A stretch of 64,000 bases of DNA, taken from Streptomyces spectabilis (GTDB taxonomy: Bacteria; Actinomycetota; Actinomycetes; Streptomycetales; Streptomycetaceae). Position 1 is the first letter of the stretch, and each line of letters opens with the position of its first letter. The DNA lies in NCBI RefSeq assembly GCF_008704795.1, contig NZ_CP023690.1, positions 1,178,001 through 1,242,000 on the forward strand, given 5' to 3'. Shown one piece after another: positions 8,555 to 17,465 of the stretch. The notes beneath the pieces were generated by a model. It was not told where the DNA came from and searched no databases. It worked only from the letters and a program-made list of their open reading frames with translations. Both the position numbers and the translations under genes were made by a program.

Positions 8555-9790
8555 CTACTTGACCGGTCGGGGCGCCGCGAGGAGCGCGAGGTCCACCGCG
8601 TCCGCGAGGACCCGGAAGCCCTCGTCGTTGACGTGCAGGCCGTCGCCGCTGCCCAGGTCCGGGTGGATGCGTTCCGGGTCCTGCGGGTCGGCGACGGCGG
8701 CCGCGGTGTCGACGTAGGCGTCGAAAGGGCTGTCCGCGCCGCGGATCCAGGCGTTGACCCGGTGGGCGACGGCCTGGCCCGCCGGGCTGTCGTAGCCGTC
8801 GAAGATCGTGCCCTTGTAGGGGCCGATGGTCGTGGCGATCGCGGTGAGCCCGGCCGCGTGCAGCCGGTCGGCGAGGGTGGTCAGGCCCGCGATGAGCTCG
8901 GCGGCGGAGGGCGGCTCCGCGGGCTCGGGGTGGGCCAGCTGGCCGGGCGTGCCGAGGTCGTTCACGCCGAGGTGGACCAGGACGTGGGTGACGCCGGGCA
9001 CGGAGAGCACGTCGCGCTCGAGCCGTGCCAGGGCGCTGTCGCCGACCTCGTCGGTGAGGAGGCGGTTGGCGGACAGGCCCTGGTTGACCACCCAGCCCGC
9101 GCCTTCGGGCAGGCGCGCGTTCAGCAGGTCGGGGAGGCGGCGGTCGGTGTCGGGCGTGCTGCCGAAGCCCTCGAACCAGGAGTCGCCGAACGCCACGGTG
9201 ACGGGCGTCCCGGCCGGGGCGAGGACGTCGGCGCCCGTGATGTAGTGCCGCGTCACGAGGAGTTCCAGGCCCTCGGCGCTGTCGAGCGACGCGGCGCCCA
9301 GGGCGTTCCCGGGGACGGCGTAGCCGGTGGTGTTCGGCACGGCCGCGTAGGTGCTCAGGCCGGTCTCCTCGGGCAGGTACAGGCTCAGCGCCCACTCCTC
9401 GCCCGCGTGCACCACGCGCTCGACGGCGTCGCTGATGACCTCCGCGCCCGGCTCGACGACGACCTCGGCGGCGCCGTCGAACAGCACGGGGGTGTCCGTC
9501 GCGGTGTCGACGGCGCTGTGCCGGACGCGCCGCGCCAGACGGGCCCCCGCGATGCGCAGCGGGGTCTTGCCGTACTGGTTGCTCAGCCGTATGCGCAGGG
9601 CGCTGCCGCCACCGGCGAGCCGGATGACCTGACGGACGGTCCGGTCGGTGAAACCACGGCGCTCGAAGAGCTCGATGGACTCGTAGGGGCTGAGGACCGC
9701 GGAGCGGAAGGCCGCGGTCCAGGCCGTCTTCGAGGAGTGCGGGTACGAGGTGGAGCGGGGGTTCTTCGGAGCCGGTGTCTCTGCGTTCAT
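8555..9790 (-). CDS. SGNH/GDSL-family hydrolase
   Basis: A 411-residue serine hydrolase. The first ~190 residues form a beta-rich N-terminal domain (LRIRLSNQYGKTPLRI), as in SGNH esterases of polysaccharide or lipid metabolism. The catalytic domain starts near VTVAFGDSWFEG, where GDS holds the nucleophile; Gly lies in NQGLSANRLL, Asn in LGVNDLG and the Asp/His pair in GDGLHVND. No signal peptide is visible, so it is probably cytosolic. The ATG at 9790 was chosen as the first plausible start; the frame extends further upstream without family similarity. It is operonic with the GNAT gene. Confidence 0.88.
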   Translation of the reverse strand: MNAETPAPKNPRSTSYPHSSKTAWTAAFRSAVLSPYESIELFERRGFTDRTVRQVIRLAGGGSALRIRLSNQYGKTPLRIAGARLARRVRHSAVDTATDTPVLFDGAAEVVVEPGAEVISDAVERVVHAGEEWALSLYLPEETGLSTYAAVPNTTGYAVPGNALGAASLDSAEGLELLVTRHYITGADVLAPAGTPVTVAFGDSWFEGFGSTPDTDRRLPDLLNARLPEGAGWVVNQGLSANRLLTDEVGDSALARLERDVLSVPGVTHVLVHLGVNDLGTPGQLAHPEPAEPPSAAELIAGLTTLADRLHAAGLTAIATTIGPYKGTIFDGYDSPAGQAVAHRVNAWIRGADSPFDAYVDTAAAVADPQDPERIHPDLGSGDGLHVNDEGFRVLADAVDLALLAAPRPVK

Positions 9791-9982
9791 GATCGACTGA
9801 ACCGTAGGGGGCGGGGAGATATTTCCGGCCGGAGGAAGTTGAAACTCCTTACAGACAACCCGTTCGTATGATCGTCGGTGACTCCTTGATCCGTTGGGCC
9901 GTTGGGTACGACGAGGGGGCCGGAGCAGCCGGTCCGCTCGGGCCGGTGGGTCACACCGGCCGGACGAGGCAAGGAGCAGGTT

Positions 9983-10207
9983 GTGAACGGCAGTCGGGTG
10001 AGGAAGCTGTCCCGCTGGGCGCTGGTGGCCGCGGTGGCCATCGGACCGGTCGTCGTGTCGGCCGGCGCGGCACACGCCGACGAGACGCACCGCGACTCGC
10101 ACAACGCGCCGGTGGTGGCGCTGATCAACACCGGCCAGATCGACGACCCGATGGAGGACGTCCTGGAGCACACCCTGAACTTCGGGGACGGCTACAAGTG
10201 GGACTGA
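9983..10207 (+). CDS. Small secreted peptide of unknown function
   Basis: A 74-residue precursor. An ideal AAGGAG site (9971-9976) sits 6 bases before the GTG start. Residues 1-33 are a signal peptide (RVRKLSRWALVAAVAIG, then AGAAHA). The mature peptide is ~40 residues, acidic, cysteine-free and ends NFGDGYKWD. It contains the motif NAPVVALINTGQIDDPMEDVLEH, which I recall from small Streptomyces secreted proteins without assigned role. It is neither a chaplin (no NGN/GVVQ-type core or Cys pair) nor a lanthipeptide. The stop codon lies inside the first unit of a short tandem repeat. Confidence 0.75.
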   Translation: MNGSRVRKLSRWALVAAVAIGPVVVSAGAAHADETHRDSHNAPVVALINTGQIDDPMEDVLEHTLNFGDGYKWD

Positions 10208-10319
10208 CGCCTCGCACGGACTGAGGCATCACTCTGACTGAGGCATCACTCTGACTGACACGTCCTCTGACTGACACGTCCTCTCGCTGACGCGTCACTC
10301 CGACTGACGTTCGCGTCAG
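10203..10319. repeat. Imperfect 16-17-bp tandem repeats
   Basis: About six head-to-tail units begin ACTGA. Two are identical copies of ACTGAGGCATCACTCTG (10220-10236 and 10237-10253). Two of ACTGACACGTCCTCT plus one base follow, then GCTGACGCGTCACTCCG and a final ACTGACGTTCGCGTCAGG. The array spans the stop of the small secreted-peptide gene and reaches the stop of the EamA gene. Divergence between units suggests an older slippage expansion. Confidence 0.85.
10304..10319. terminator. Hairpin with TTCG tetraloop
   Basis: CTGACG-TTCG-CGTCAG is a perfect 6-bp stem closing on an exceptionally stable UUCG loop. It sits between two convergent genes and overlaps the EamA stop codon. It can act in both directions and is formed by the last tandem-repeat unit. 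Confidence 0.55.
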
Positions 10320-11293
10320 GGGACGCTCCGCGCATCGGGGCCGGACGGCACAGAAGCCGTCCGGCCTTCGCGCTCCCCGGGGACACCGGCCCCCCGCTCG
10401 CCCGGCCCGGTCCGGTGGGCGCGTTCGACGGCCTGACCCCAGTACGTGCCCGCCACCATCAGCGCGGCGCCCACGGCGGCGAAGACCGTGAAGCGCTCCC
10501 CGCCGAGGCCGATGCCGACCGCCACCGCCCACACCGGCTCGGTGCCCAGGAGCAGGCTGGCCCGGCTCGCCGAGCTGCGCTGCACCGCCCAGGTCTGCGC
10601 GAGGAAGGCGAACACGCTGCAGAACAGGGCGAGATACACGAGCTGCCCCCACACGGCGGCGTCCGCCGAGCCAAGCGCCGGGAGGCCGCTCGCGGCGGGC
10701 ACCGCGAACACGGCGGAGCCGACGACGGTCTGCACGGTGGTCAGGTGCAGCGGCCGCACCGCACGGCCCGCCGTGAGGCGCCCCACGAGCGCCACGTGCG
10801 CCGCCCGCACCACCGCGGCCGCCAGCATCAACAGGTCGCCGCCGCGCAGCCCGTGGAAGCCGCTGCCGGACATCAGCAGGGCGACGGCCAGCAGGCACAC
10901 GCCGGTCGCGGCGAAGAAGCGCGGCGGCAGCCGCCCCGCGCCGGACGCGCGGTCGAGGAACGGCGTGAGCACGATGGTGAGGCTGATGATCAGGCCCGCG
11001 TTGGCCGCGCTGGTGTGCGCGACGCCGTACGTCTCCAGGACCAGGACGGCCGCCTGGGTGAGCCCGAGGATTCCGCCGGCCGTCCACTCGTCCCGGGTGA
11101 AGCGCCGGTCCCGGCGCCGCGCGGTGACCAGCGGGAGGCAGACGGCCGCGGACAGCACGTACCGCGCGCACAGCACCACCATGACGGGCAGCACGTCGAC
11201 GGCCGTCTTCGCGGCCAGGTAGCTGGAGCCCCACACGAGGGCGACGAGCAGCAGGACGGCGTCGGCGCGGCGGGCCGGAAGGGCGAGGTTCAC
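10316..11293 (-). CDS. EamA/DMT-family transporter
   Basis: A 325-residue inner-membrane transporter made of two EamA repeats, about ten helices in all. The first helix (ADAVLLLVALVWGSSYLAAKTAV) contains the family WGSSY element and the second repeat begins at about residue 150. The basic, unstructured C-terminal ~35 residues are probably cytoplasmic. The GTG at 11293 is preferred because GGGGTG lies just upstream and the residues before it look non-homologous. DMT exporters move amino acids, nucleosides or drugs; the substrate is unknown. The divergent LysR gene, 99 bases away, probably regulates it. Confidence 0.87.
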   Translation of the reverse strand: MNLALPARRADAVLLLVALVWGSSYLAAKTAVDVLPVMVVLCARYVLSAAVCLPLVTARRRDRRFTRDEWTAGGILGLTQAAVLVLETYGVAHTSAANAGLIISLTIVLTPFLDRASGAGRLPPRFFAATGVCLLAVALLMSGSGFHGLRGGDLLMLAAAVVRAAHVALVGRLTAGRAVRPLHLTTVQTVVGSAVFAVPAASGLPALGSADAAVWGQLVYLALFCSVFAFLAQTWAVQRSSASRASLLLGTEPVWAVAVGIGLGGERFTVFAAVGAALMVAGTYWGQAVERAHRTGPGERGAGVPGEREGRTASVPSGPDARSVP

Positions 11294-11357
11294 TGACACC
11301 CCGCTTACGCTGCCTGTTCGTGATGTTGAAGCCAAGGGCGTGCTTCTTCAGCGATGG

Positions 11358-11392
11358 TGAAGCATCACTACATCGTTCTCTACGATGTGCCG
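11358..11392 (+). promoter_or_regulatory. Probable leaderless promoter of the LysR gene
   Basis: TGAAGC (11358-11363), a 17-base spacer and TACGAT (11381-11386) are followed 6 bases later by the ATG, so transcription would start at or next to the start codon. No Shine-Dalgarno site is present. Small inverted repeats in the same interval (GAAGC...GCTTC; GTGA..TCAC) are candidate LysR contacts. Confidence 0.5.
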
Positions 11393-12355
11393 ATGAACGA
11401 GCGGCAGTTGCGGATCCTGCGGGAACTCGGCGACCTCGGCAGCGTCACCGCGGCCGCCGAGGCGCTGCTGATGACGCCCTCGGCGGTGTCCCAGCAGCTG
11501 CGGCTGCTCCAGCGGGCGATCCCTGTGCCCCTCACCGAGCGCGACGGGCGCCGCCTCGTCCTCACCGACGCCGGGCAGGCGCTCGCCGACGCGGCGGTCG
11601 GCGTGGAGAGCGCGCTCGCCCACGCCCGGCACACCATCGACGCGTTCCTCAACGAGCCGGACGGGCCGGTGTCCGTGGCCGCCTTCCACAGCGCGGCCGG
11701 GGCGTTCTTCCCGCTGCTGCTCCGCGATCTGGCCGGGCCCGGCCACCCCCGGCTCGCCCTCGCCGACGAGGACGTGGCGCAGGACCGGTTCCCGCTGCTC
11801 ACCCGGGAGTACGACCTCGTGCTCGCCCACCGTCTGGACCCGGCGCCGCCGTGGCCGCGCTCGGTCGCCGCCACCACGCTGCTGCGCGAACCCCTGGACG
11901 TGGCCCTGCCGGTGGGCCATCCGCTGGCCGCCAGGCGCCGACTCACCCCGCACGACGTCGCGGACCAGCCGTGGATCACGGTGCACGACGGCTTCCCGCT
12001 CCTCGCCACCATCGACGCCATCGCGACCGCCGCGAACCGGCGGCTCGACATCGTGCACCGCGTGAACGAGTTCACGGTGGTCGCCGAGGCCGTCGCCGCG
12101 GGCGGCGGCCTGGCCCTGATGCCCCGCTGGACCACGCGTCCGCACCCCGCCCTGACCCTCAAACCGCTCAGCGGCGTCCACGCCCGGCGCCACATCGACG
12201 TGCTCCACCGGCCCGAACGCGCGGCGCGCGGCGCCGTCCGCACGGTGCTCGCCGCCCTGCGCCGTGCCGCCGCGACCGTCCGGGACCGCGACGCCCCACG
12301 GGCTCCCCGGGCGTGCCCGCGGCACTGCCCGGAAGAGGCGAGCGAATCCCCGTAA
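11393..12355 (+). CDS. LysR-family transcriptional regulator
   Basis: A 320-residue regulator. The N-terminal winged HTH (NERQLRILRELGDLGSVTAAAEAL, with PSAVSQQL as recognition helix) begins directly at the chosen ATG 11393. Residues ~85-290 are the periplasmic-binding-protein-like effector domain, with ITVHDGFPLL and the AVAAGGGLALMP turn typical of the family. It is divergent from the EamA transporter and probably controls it. The C-terminal ~30 residues are Arg/Pro-rich and unconserved. Confidence 0.9.
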   Translation: MNERQLRILRELGDLGSVTAAAEALLMTPSAVSQQLRLLQRAIPVPLTERDGRRLVLTDAGQALADAAVGVESALAHARHTIDAFLNEPDGPVSVAAFHSAAGAFFPLLLRDLAGPGHPRLALADEDVAQDRFPLLTREYDLVLAHRLDPAPPWPRSVAATTLLREPLDVALPVGHPLAARRRLTPHDVADQPWITVHDGFPLLATIDAIATAANRRLDIVHRVNEFTVVAEAVAAGGGLALMPRWTTRPHPALTLKPLSGVHARRHIDVLHRPERAARGAVRTVLAALRRAAATVRDRDAPRAPRACPRHCPEEASESP

Positions 12356-12424
12356 GCGGCACGATCTTGGCTGATATACGCTGCCGCTACTTTCATGGCA
12401 GCAATCCCGGGGGGGAACTTTTCC

Positions 12425-14569
12425 ATGACGATGCAGTCGCGCGCGCTGTTGGGCAGCGCGCTCGCACCCGTGCTCGCCCTGGCCGTCGCCGCGCCGAGCG
12501 CGCACGCGGCCGAGCCGCAGCCGGTGCCCCGGACGGCCGAGGCCGCTCCGCAAGGGACCGTGGGCCCGTGGACGGCGCCCGCGGAGCTGCCCGGCGTCAC
12601 CCAGGTCCACGATCTGAAGACGAACCGCGGCGGCACGGTCGTCGGCCTGTTCACACAGGACGGCAAGAGCGTGGTCGCCCTCAGGCCCGCGGGCGGCACC
12701 GCCTGGCAGCCCGCCCGGCCCGCCGAGAAGGCCTCCCTCCACCGGACCGACGACGGCTCGATCTCGCTCCTGACGTGGGAGGAGCCCGGCGACGGCGGCC
12801 CCGGCACGCTGCGCGTCTCGCGGCTCGGCCCGGACACCACCTCCTTCGGCACGGCCGAGACCGTGCCGACCACGGGGCCGGTGCGGGCCCCCGTCGTGGC
12901 GGGCAACGCCGCGGGCCGGACGGCCGTCGCCTGGATGGACGGGGAACGCCGCCTGAGGGTCACGGAGCAGTCGGGCCCCGGCACGGAGTGGACCGCGCCG
13001 GTCACCCTCGACCAGCTGCCCGAGCCGATCGAACGACCTGACAACACCTACGACTACAGGCTGCGCGACCTGCGCCTCGCCCTCGCCGCCGACGGTGCCG
13101 TCGCGGTCCTGTGGGGCGGCAACAGCTTCTACGACGGCGACGGCGTCGACCCCGACCCGACGGCGTACAAGTGGCACTACAAGTACCTGGAGAAGCCCGC
13201 GGGGTCCGGCTCCTGGAGCGCGCCGCGCGATCTGCCGCAGCTCGGCGAGAAGCCCGACCAGGTCACCCTCGCCGCCCACCCGCGGGGCGGCTTCCACCTG
13301 CTGTCCCACGGCGCGTACGCCCGCAAGGCCGCGGGGGCGGACTGGGGCACGGCCGAGCCCGTCGGGGTGGGCGCCGACGCCACCCGGCCCGCCGAGCTGC
13401 ACACGGCCCCGAACGGCGACGTCACCGCCGTCGGCCGCGGCGGCTGGGGCCCCCACGTGGCGACGCTGCACGCCGCCACGGGCCGGTGGACCGAGGCGCG
13501 CCTGCTCGACCGCTATGTGGCGGACGACTCCGTGAGCAGCGCGCGCACCGCCACCGGCGCCCTGGTCGTCACGTACGCGCGCAAGCGCTACGCCGCCGGC
13601 TCCGTGGTGCGCACCGACTTCGTCACGCAGACGGTCGGCGACCACGGCATCTCCAAGCCGCGGATCCTCAGCACCCCCACGGACGGCCACTACAGCGGCG
13701 GCCGCGTGACCGCCGACGGCCAGGGCCGCCCGGTGGCGGTGTGGACCGAGACCGACGGCCAGGGCCGGCGGACGTTCACCGCCACCACGGGCAAGCGCGC
13801 CCTGCCCAAGTGGCACGACTTCGCCGACGACGCCAAGGCGGACCTGATCGGCGTCTCCACCACCGGCGCGCTCAACCTGTTCACGCAGGACGGCTCGCCG
13901 CGCCCCTTCCAGCTGCGCACCTGGCCGGAGAAGACCCGCCTCGTGCCGTTCGGCGACTTCGACGGCGACCGCTGCAACGACGTCGTGGCGCGGATGCCCG
14001 GCGGCGAGACCCGGCTCTACACCCCGGTCTGCGACGGCATGCCGCTGCCCGATTCGCCGTACAAGAAGCTCGCGCGCGACTGGAGCAAGTACGACACGCT
14101 CCTCGCCGCGGGCGACCAGACCGGCGACGGCCGCCCGGACCTGCTGGCCCGCGACAAGGCCACCGGGCACGTCTACCTGTACGCGCACGACGGCCGGGAC
14201 GGCTTCGCCCCGCGGGTGAAGATCCGTTCGTCCTGGACCGGCTACCAGCGGGTCATCGGGGCGGGCGACCTCAACGGCGACGGCATCGGCGACGTCCTCG
14301 CCCTCGACAAGTCAGGTGAGCTGTGGCGCTACGACGGCACCCGCGCCGGGCGCCTCAAGGACCGCGTCCGGGTCTTCAAGGACTGGGGCGCCTCCTACAA
14401 GGACGTCATCGGCGCCGGTGACGTCAACGGCGACGGCAAGCACGACCTCGTCGCCCGCGACACGTCCAACCGGCTGTGGCTGAACGCCGGTTCCGGCCGG
14501 GGCACCTTCGCGGGCCGCACCCAGCTCGGCGAGACGCCGTACTGGAAGCAGTGGGCGTCGATCGGCTAG
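12425..14569 (+). CDS. Secreted FG-GAP/VCBS repeat protein
   Basis: A 714-residue exported protein. A signal peptide (MTMQSRALLGSALAPVLALAVAAPSAHA) ends near residue 29. The middle ~420 residues resemble a beta-propeller of unknown role. The C-terminal ~220 residues carry at least four calcium-loop repeats: GDFDGDRCND, GDQTGDGRPD, GDLNGDGIGD and GDVNGDGKHD. Such repeats form integrin-alpha-like propellers in secreted Streptomyces proteins. The ATG 12425 follows a run of seven G nine bases upstream. An in-frame ATG ten codons earlier lacks any ribosome site. Function is unknown; adhesion or carbohydrate binding is possible. Confidence 0.85.
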   Translation: MTMQSRALLGSALAPVLALAVAAPSAHAAEPQPVPRTAEAAPQGTVGPWTAPAELPGVTQVHDLKTNRGGTVVGLFTQDGKSVVALRPAGGTAWQPARPAEKASLHRTDDGSISLLTWEEPGDGGPGTLRVSRLGPDTTSFGTAETVPTTGPVRAPVVAGNAAGRTAVAWMDGERRLRVTEQSGPGTEWTAPVTLDQLPEPIERPDNTYDYRLRDLRLALAADGAVAVLWGGNSFYDGDGVDPDPTAYKWHYKYLEKPAGSGSWSAPRDLPQLGEKPDQVTLAAHPRGGFHLLSHGAYARKAAGADWGTAEPVGVGADATRPAELHTAPNGDVTAVGRGGWGPHVATLHAATGRWTEARLLDRYVADDSVSSARTATGALVVTYARKRYAAGSVVRTDFVTQTVGDHGISKPRILSTPTDGHYSGGRVTADGQGRPVAVWTETDGQGRRTFTATTGKRALPKWHDFADDAKADLIGVSTTGALNLFTQDGSPRPFQLRTWPEKTRLVPFGDFDGDRCNDVVARMPGGETRLYTPVCDGMPLPDSPYKKLARDWSKYDTLLAAGDQTGDGRPDLLARDKATGHVYLYAHDGRDGFAPRVKIRSSWTGYQRVIGAGDLNGDGIGDVLALDKSGELWRYDGTRAGRLKDRVRVFKDWGASYKDVIGAGDVNGDGKHDLVARDTSNRLWLNAGSGRGTFAGRTQLGETPYWKQWASIG

Positions 14570-14608
14570 GACCACACCTCTGCCGGACCGCCGGGGTCGC
14601 CGGGTTCG

Positions 14609-15532
14609 CTACCGGGCTCCCTTCCAGCCGTACGCGTAGGCGGCGACCCAGGTGATCTCCAGCTGCGCGCTGCTGCCGGGCGCCGCCGACGGGCCCTCCA
14701 GGGCGCTCTCGTTCTGCAGCACCCAGGACAGCGGGCGGTCCGGCACGTTCCGGGTGTCGCGGCCCACCTGGCGGCCGTCGACGACGAAGCGGACCTGGCC
14801 GGGGGTCCACTCGGTGGACACGGTGTGCCACTGGGTCCAGTCGTCGGCACCGTGGTACGTGCCCTGTTCACCGCCGCCGCAGGGGTGGTGAAAGGCGGTC
14901 AGGGAGCCCGTCCACTCGCCCTCGGGGTGGTCCATCTCGCAGCCGCCGCCGTAGTGCAGCCACGCCGACTTGTAGCCGGGGGCGGCCTTGGTCACCTTGA
15001 TGCGGGCGCTGAACTTCCCGTACTTCATCTGCATGACGGCGCGGGGGACCACCGCGGCGGAGTGCACGGGACCGCCGTCGGCGGGCCGCCACATCCGGAT
15101 CCGCATCCGGCCGTCGCCGTTCGCGGCGGGGCCGACGCTGACGGTGTCCTCCGGGTGGTAGACGCCCGCCACGCTCCGGCCGCGCTGGCGCTCGTTGGCC
15201 GTGTCGCGCCAACCGGTGGGGTACGCCCACCAGGTGTTCCGGTACGCGCCGCGGAGCCCGCCGCAGTAGGCGGCGGAGGTGTCGACGTGGTGGTCGCAGT
15301 CGCGGAACGCGCCGAGCGGCACCCGGTCGCCGTTGAAGTCCTCCGCAAGGACCTGCCAGTACGGCCCGCAGTCGCCGCGCGGCATCGCGGCCCCCGCGGT
15401 GCGGCAGGCGTCCGCGGACCGGGGCGCTCCGTCGGCGCGCGGCAGGCCGAGCAGTCCGGCCAGCAAGGCGACGCCCACGGCGGCGAACAGGGCGGGTCTG
15501 CGGCGCCGGTGCGGTGCTGCGTGTGTCCCCAT
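14609..15532 (-). CDS. Secreted glycoside hydrolase family 16-like protein
   Basis: A 307-residue exported protein with a basic signal peptide (PHRRRRPALFAAVGVALLAGLLGL) cleaved near residue 35. The jelly-roll core includes KYGKFSARIKVTKAAPGYKSAWLHYG and the GH16 catalytic motif ExDxxE as E199-M-D201-H-P-E204, with nucleophile and acid/base both present. TWHTVSTEW-like strands (WHTVSTEWTPGQVRFVVDG) and the C-terminal sheet are also typical. GH16 enzymes cut beta-1,3/1,4-glucans or galactans; the substrate is open. AGGAGG lies 12 bases before the ATG, slightly far. It converges on the FG-GAP gene. Confidence 0.85.
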   Translation of the reverse strand: MGTHAAPHRRRRPALFAAVGVALLAGLLGLPRADGAPRSADACRTAGAAMPRGDCGPYWQVLAEDFNGDRVPLGAFRDCDHHVDTSAAYCGGLRGAYRNTWWAYPTGWRDTANERQRGRSVAGVYHPEDTVSVGPAANGDGRMRIRMWRPADGGPVHSAAVVPRAVMQMKYGKFSARIKVTKAAPGYKSAWLHYGGGCEMDHPEGEWTGSLTAFHHPCGGGEQGTYHGADDWTQWHTVSTEWTPGQVRFVVDGRQVGRDTRNVPDRPLSWVLQNESALEGPSAAPGSSAQLEITWVAAYAYGWKGAR

Positions 15533-15759
15533 GGCGGTGCGCTTCCTCCTGTCCGCGGGGTGCGGCCCCGGCACGGTGGTGGCGGTGGTGCGCCGGGGAG
15601 GAGTGCATCCTTGCCGGACGGGAGGGAGAGCACCATCCCCCGAGACGGCTCATTTCACGCTTGTTTCCCCGCCGATTTCAGGTGCTGGATACACGCGGCG
15701 TGCCGGTGCGGACACCCCCGCGACTCCGGTGTGGAGTACACGGACAGCCGGCGGGGGCG

Positions 15760-16075
15760 CGGCGGCATCCCGCTCCGCGGGGCGGGTACGAGGCGGTGGC
15801 GGCGCGCCGCTCCCGGTCGTCAGCGTCGTCGCGGACCACCGTGTCGGCCACGCCGGGCGGCGATCGGAGCGCTCGGCCGCGGTGCGGGCTCCAGCGCGCC
15901 GAGCCGTCGCGCGTACGCAGGGCGTACAGGCCGGCGTCGACACCGCTGAGTACCCCGCCCCCTTCGCCGCGGCCGGTCCCGTCCGCGCCGGGCCGCCGGT
16001 GCCGAACCTCCACCGCCGCCGTCCGCCGGTCCCCTCGACGGCGTAGACGTCGTGGTCGTCGCCCGGCGCGGACAA
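15760..16075 (-). pseudogene. Remnant of a PQQ-type beta-propeller protein gene
   Basis: Two overlapping frames each carry part of one PQQ-like blade pattern. One gives DVYAVEGTGGRRRWRFGTGGP then RTGPAAAKGAG. After a frame change near 15960 the other continues SGVDAGLYALRTRDGSARW then RGRALRSPPGVAD. Read together they match the usual repeat (VYAVDaxTGxxrWrf...GpvxxxPav...vyvGvdaGlYALrxxdG). No single intact frame covers it and nothing coherent follows downstream. I read this as a decayed fragment with at least one frameshift. Boundaries are approximate. The start near 16075 (MSAPGDDHDVYAV) may itself be a truncation point. Confidence 0.55.
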
Positions 16076-16079
16076 GTGC

Positions 16080-16349
16080 TCAGGGAGTGTCCCCGCGCCA
16101 GTCCCACAGCCGTCGCGAACCGGTGCGCGGCCCGTACTCGGCGCGCCCGCCAGGGCCGTACCGGCCGATCTCGGTGTCGAGCAGCGCGCCCTCGGCGAGC
16201 TGTCCCTCGGTCCATCCGGTGACGTCGAGGAGCAGACCGTCGAGCGGGCCGCCCACGAGCTCCCGGTAGTCGTGGCCCGGCCGCGGGCCGGGGTCCGGCG
16301 CGTCGTGGTCCGCGCCGTACACGCGGCGACGCCGTATCACTTCGTCCAT
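16080..16349 (-). CDS. Small conserved-looking protein of unknown function
   Basis: An 89-residue acidic protein. The centre (YRELVGGPLDGLLLDVTGWTEGQLAEGALL) reads like a small actinobacterial hypothetical family; GGPLDG with downstream YG/W residues is its most distinctive part. The end is RRLWDWRGDTP. There is no signal peptide and no membrane helix. The gene is divergent from the luciferase-like monooxygenase. The pseudogene fragment starts 4 bases beyond its stop, so the two may once have been linked. Confidence 0.6.
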   Translation of the reverse strand: MDEVIRRRRVYGADHDAPDPGPRPGHDYRELVGGPLDGLLLDVTGWTEGQLAEGALLDTEIGRYGPGGRAEYGPRTGSRRLWDWRGDTP

Positions 16350-16423
16350 GCCCCGAGCCTCGCATCCGGCACTGACATCGCCAGGGCGGGTGCACAGCGC
16401 CCCCGGCCGCGCCCGGCTCGGCG

Positions 16424-16458
16424 TCTTGGCCGTGCGCGCCCTGGCCTATCGTGACGTC
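16424..16458 (+). promoter_or_regulatory. Probable leaderless promoter of the LLM oxidoreductase gene
   Basis: TCTTGG (16424-16429), a 17-base spacer and TATCGT (16447-16452) lie so that transcription would begin at the ATG at 16459. No Shine-Dalgarno sequence precedes that ATG, which agrees with a leaderless transcript. Confidence 0.5.
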
Positions 16459-17436
16459 ATGATCGATCTGCCCCTCTCCGCGCTCGAGGTCTCCATCGTC
16501 GAGGAAGGCGCGACGCCCGCCGACGCGCTGCGCAACTGCCAGTCCGTCGCCGGGGAGTTGGCGCGCCTCGGCTATCACCGGCTCTGGTTCGCCGAGCACC
16601 ACCACTCCCCCGCCATCGGCGCCTTCCCGCCGGTGCTGCTCGCTGCGGATACCGCCGCGACCACCGCCGCGATACGGGTCGGCTCGGGCGGCGTGCTCGC
16701 CCCCAACCACGCCCCGCTCACCGTCGCCGAGCAGTTCGCCACCCTCGCGGCCCTGCACCCCGGCCGGGTCGACCTCGGCATCGGCCGGGGCCCCGGCACC
16801 TTCCACGAGCCCACGGCCCGCGCGCTGCGCCGGGGCGCCGAGCCCGCCACCGACGGGGACTACCGCGCGGACGTCGAGGCCATCCTCGGCTTCCTCGGCG
16901 AGGTGCACTTCGGCGAACTGCCCGAGCCGTGGCTGCTCGCCTCCAGCGACGCCGGGGCCGAGCTGGCCGCGTCGCTCGGTCTTCCGGTCGCCTTCGCCCA
17001 CCACATCCGGCCCGACAACACCCCGCGCGCCCTTGAGCGTTACCGGGCCGCCTTCCGCCCGTCCCGCTGGAGCGCGGCCCCGCGGGTCCTCGTGTGCGTC
17101 GAGGCCGTCTGTGCCGACACCGAGGAGCAGGCCGCCGCGCTCGCCCGGCCGATGGACGTCATCAAGGCGGGGCTGCTGGGCGGCCGCTCCGAGACGGCCT
17201 TCCCCACCCCGGCCACCGCGGCCGGGCACGAGTTCGGCGAGCGGGACGGCGCGGCCGTGGCCGCGTTCGTCGCCCAGCAGGCCCGCGGCACCAAGGAGTC
17301 GATCGCCCCGCAGCTCACCCGGATCGCCGAGGCCACGGGCGCGGACGAGCTGATGCTGGTCACCCCGGTCTTCGACCCGGCCGCCCGCGTACGCTCCTTC
17401 GAGCTCATAGCGGAGCTGCGCGCGGAAGCCGGGTAG
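16459..17436 (+). CDS. Luciferase-like (LLM) flavin-dependent monooxygenase
   Basis: A 325-residue TIM-barrel monooxygenase of the bacterial luciferase superfamily. It shows LGYHRLWFAEHHHSP near residue 40, RVGSGGVLAPNHAPLTVAEQF near 75, and HPGRVDLGIGRGPGT near 100, the last typical of the MsnO8-type single-subunit group. These enzymes use reduced flavin and oxygen on small organic substrates. F420 use is less likely but not excluded. The ATG 16459 starts at the conserved DLPLSALEVS. It ends 73 bases before a convergent secreted-protein gene, with a strong hairpin in the gap. Confidence 0.9.
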   Translation: MIDLPLSALEVSIVEEGATPADALRNCQSVAGELARLGYHRLWFAEHHHSPAIGAFPPVLLAADTAATTAAIRVGSGGVLAPNHAPLTVAEQFATLAALHPGRVDLGIGRGPGTFHEPTARALRRGAEPATDGDYRADVEAILGFLGEVHFGELPEPWLLASSDAGAELAASLGLPVAFAHHIRPDNTPRALERYRAAFRPSRWSAAPRVLVCVEAVCADTEEQAAALARPMDVIKAGLLGGRSETAFPTPATAAGHEFGERDGAAVAAFVAQQARGTKESIAPQLTRIAEATGADELMLVTPVFDPAARVRSFELIAELRAEAG

Positions 17437-17465
17437 GTCTGTCGCCGGGGGCTGATCCGTGCAGA

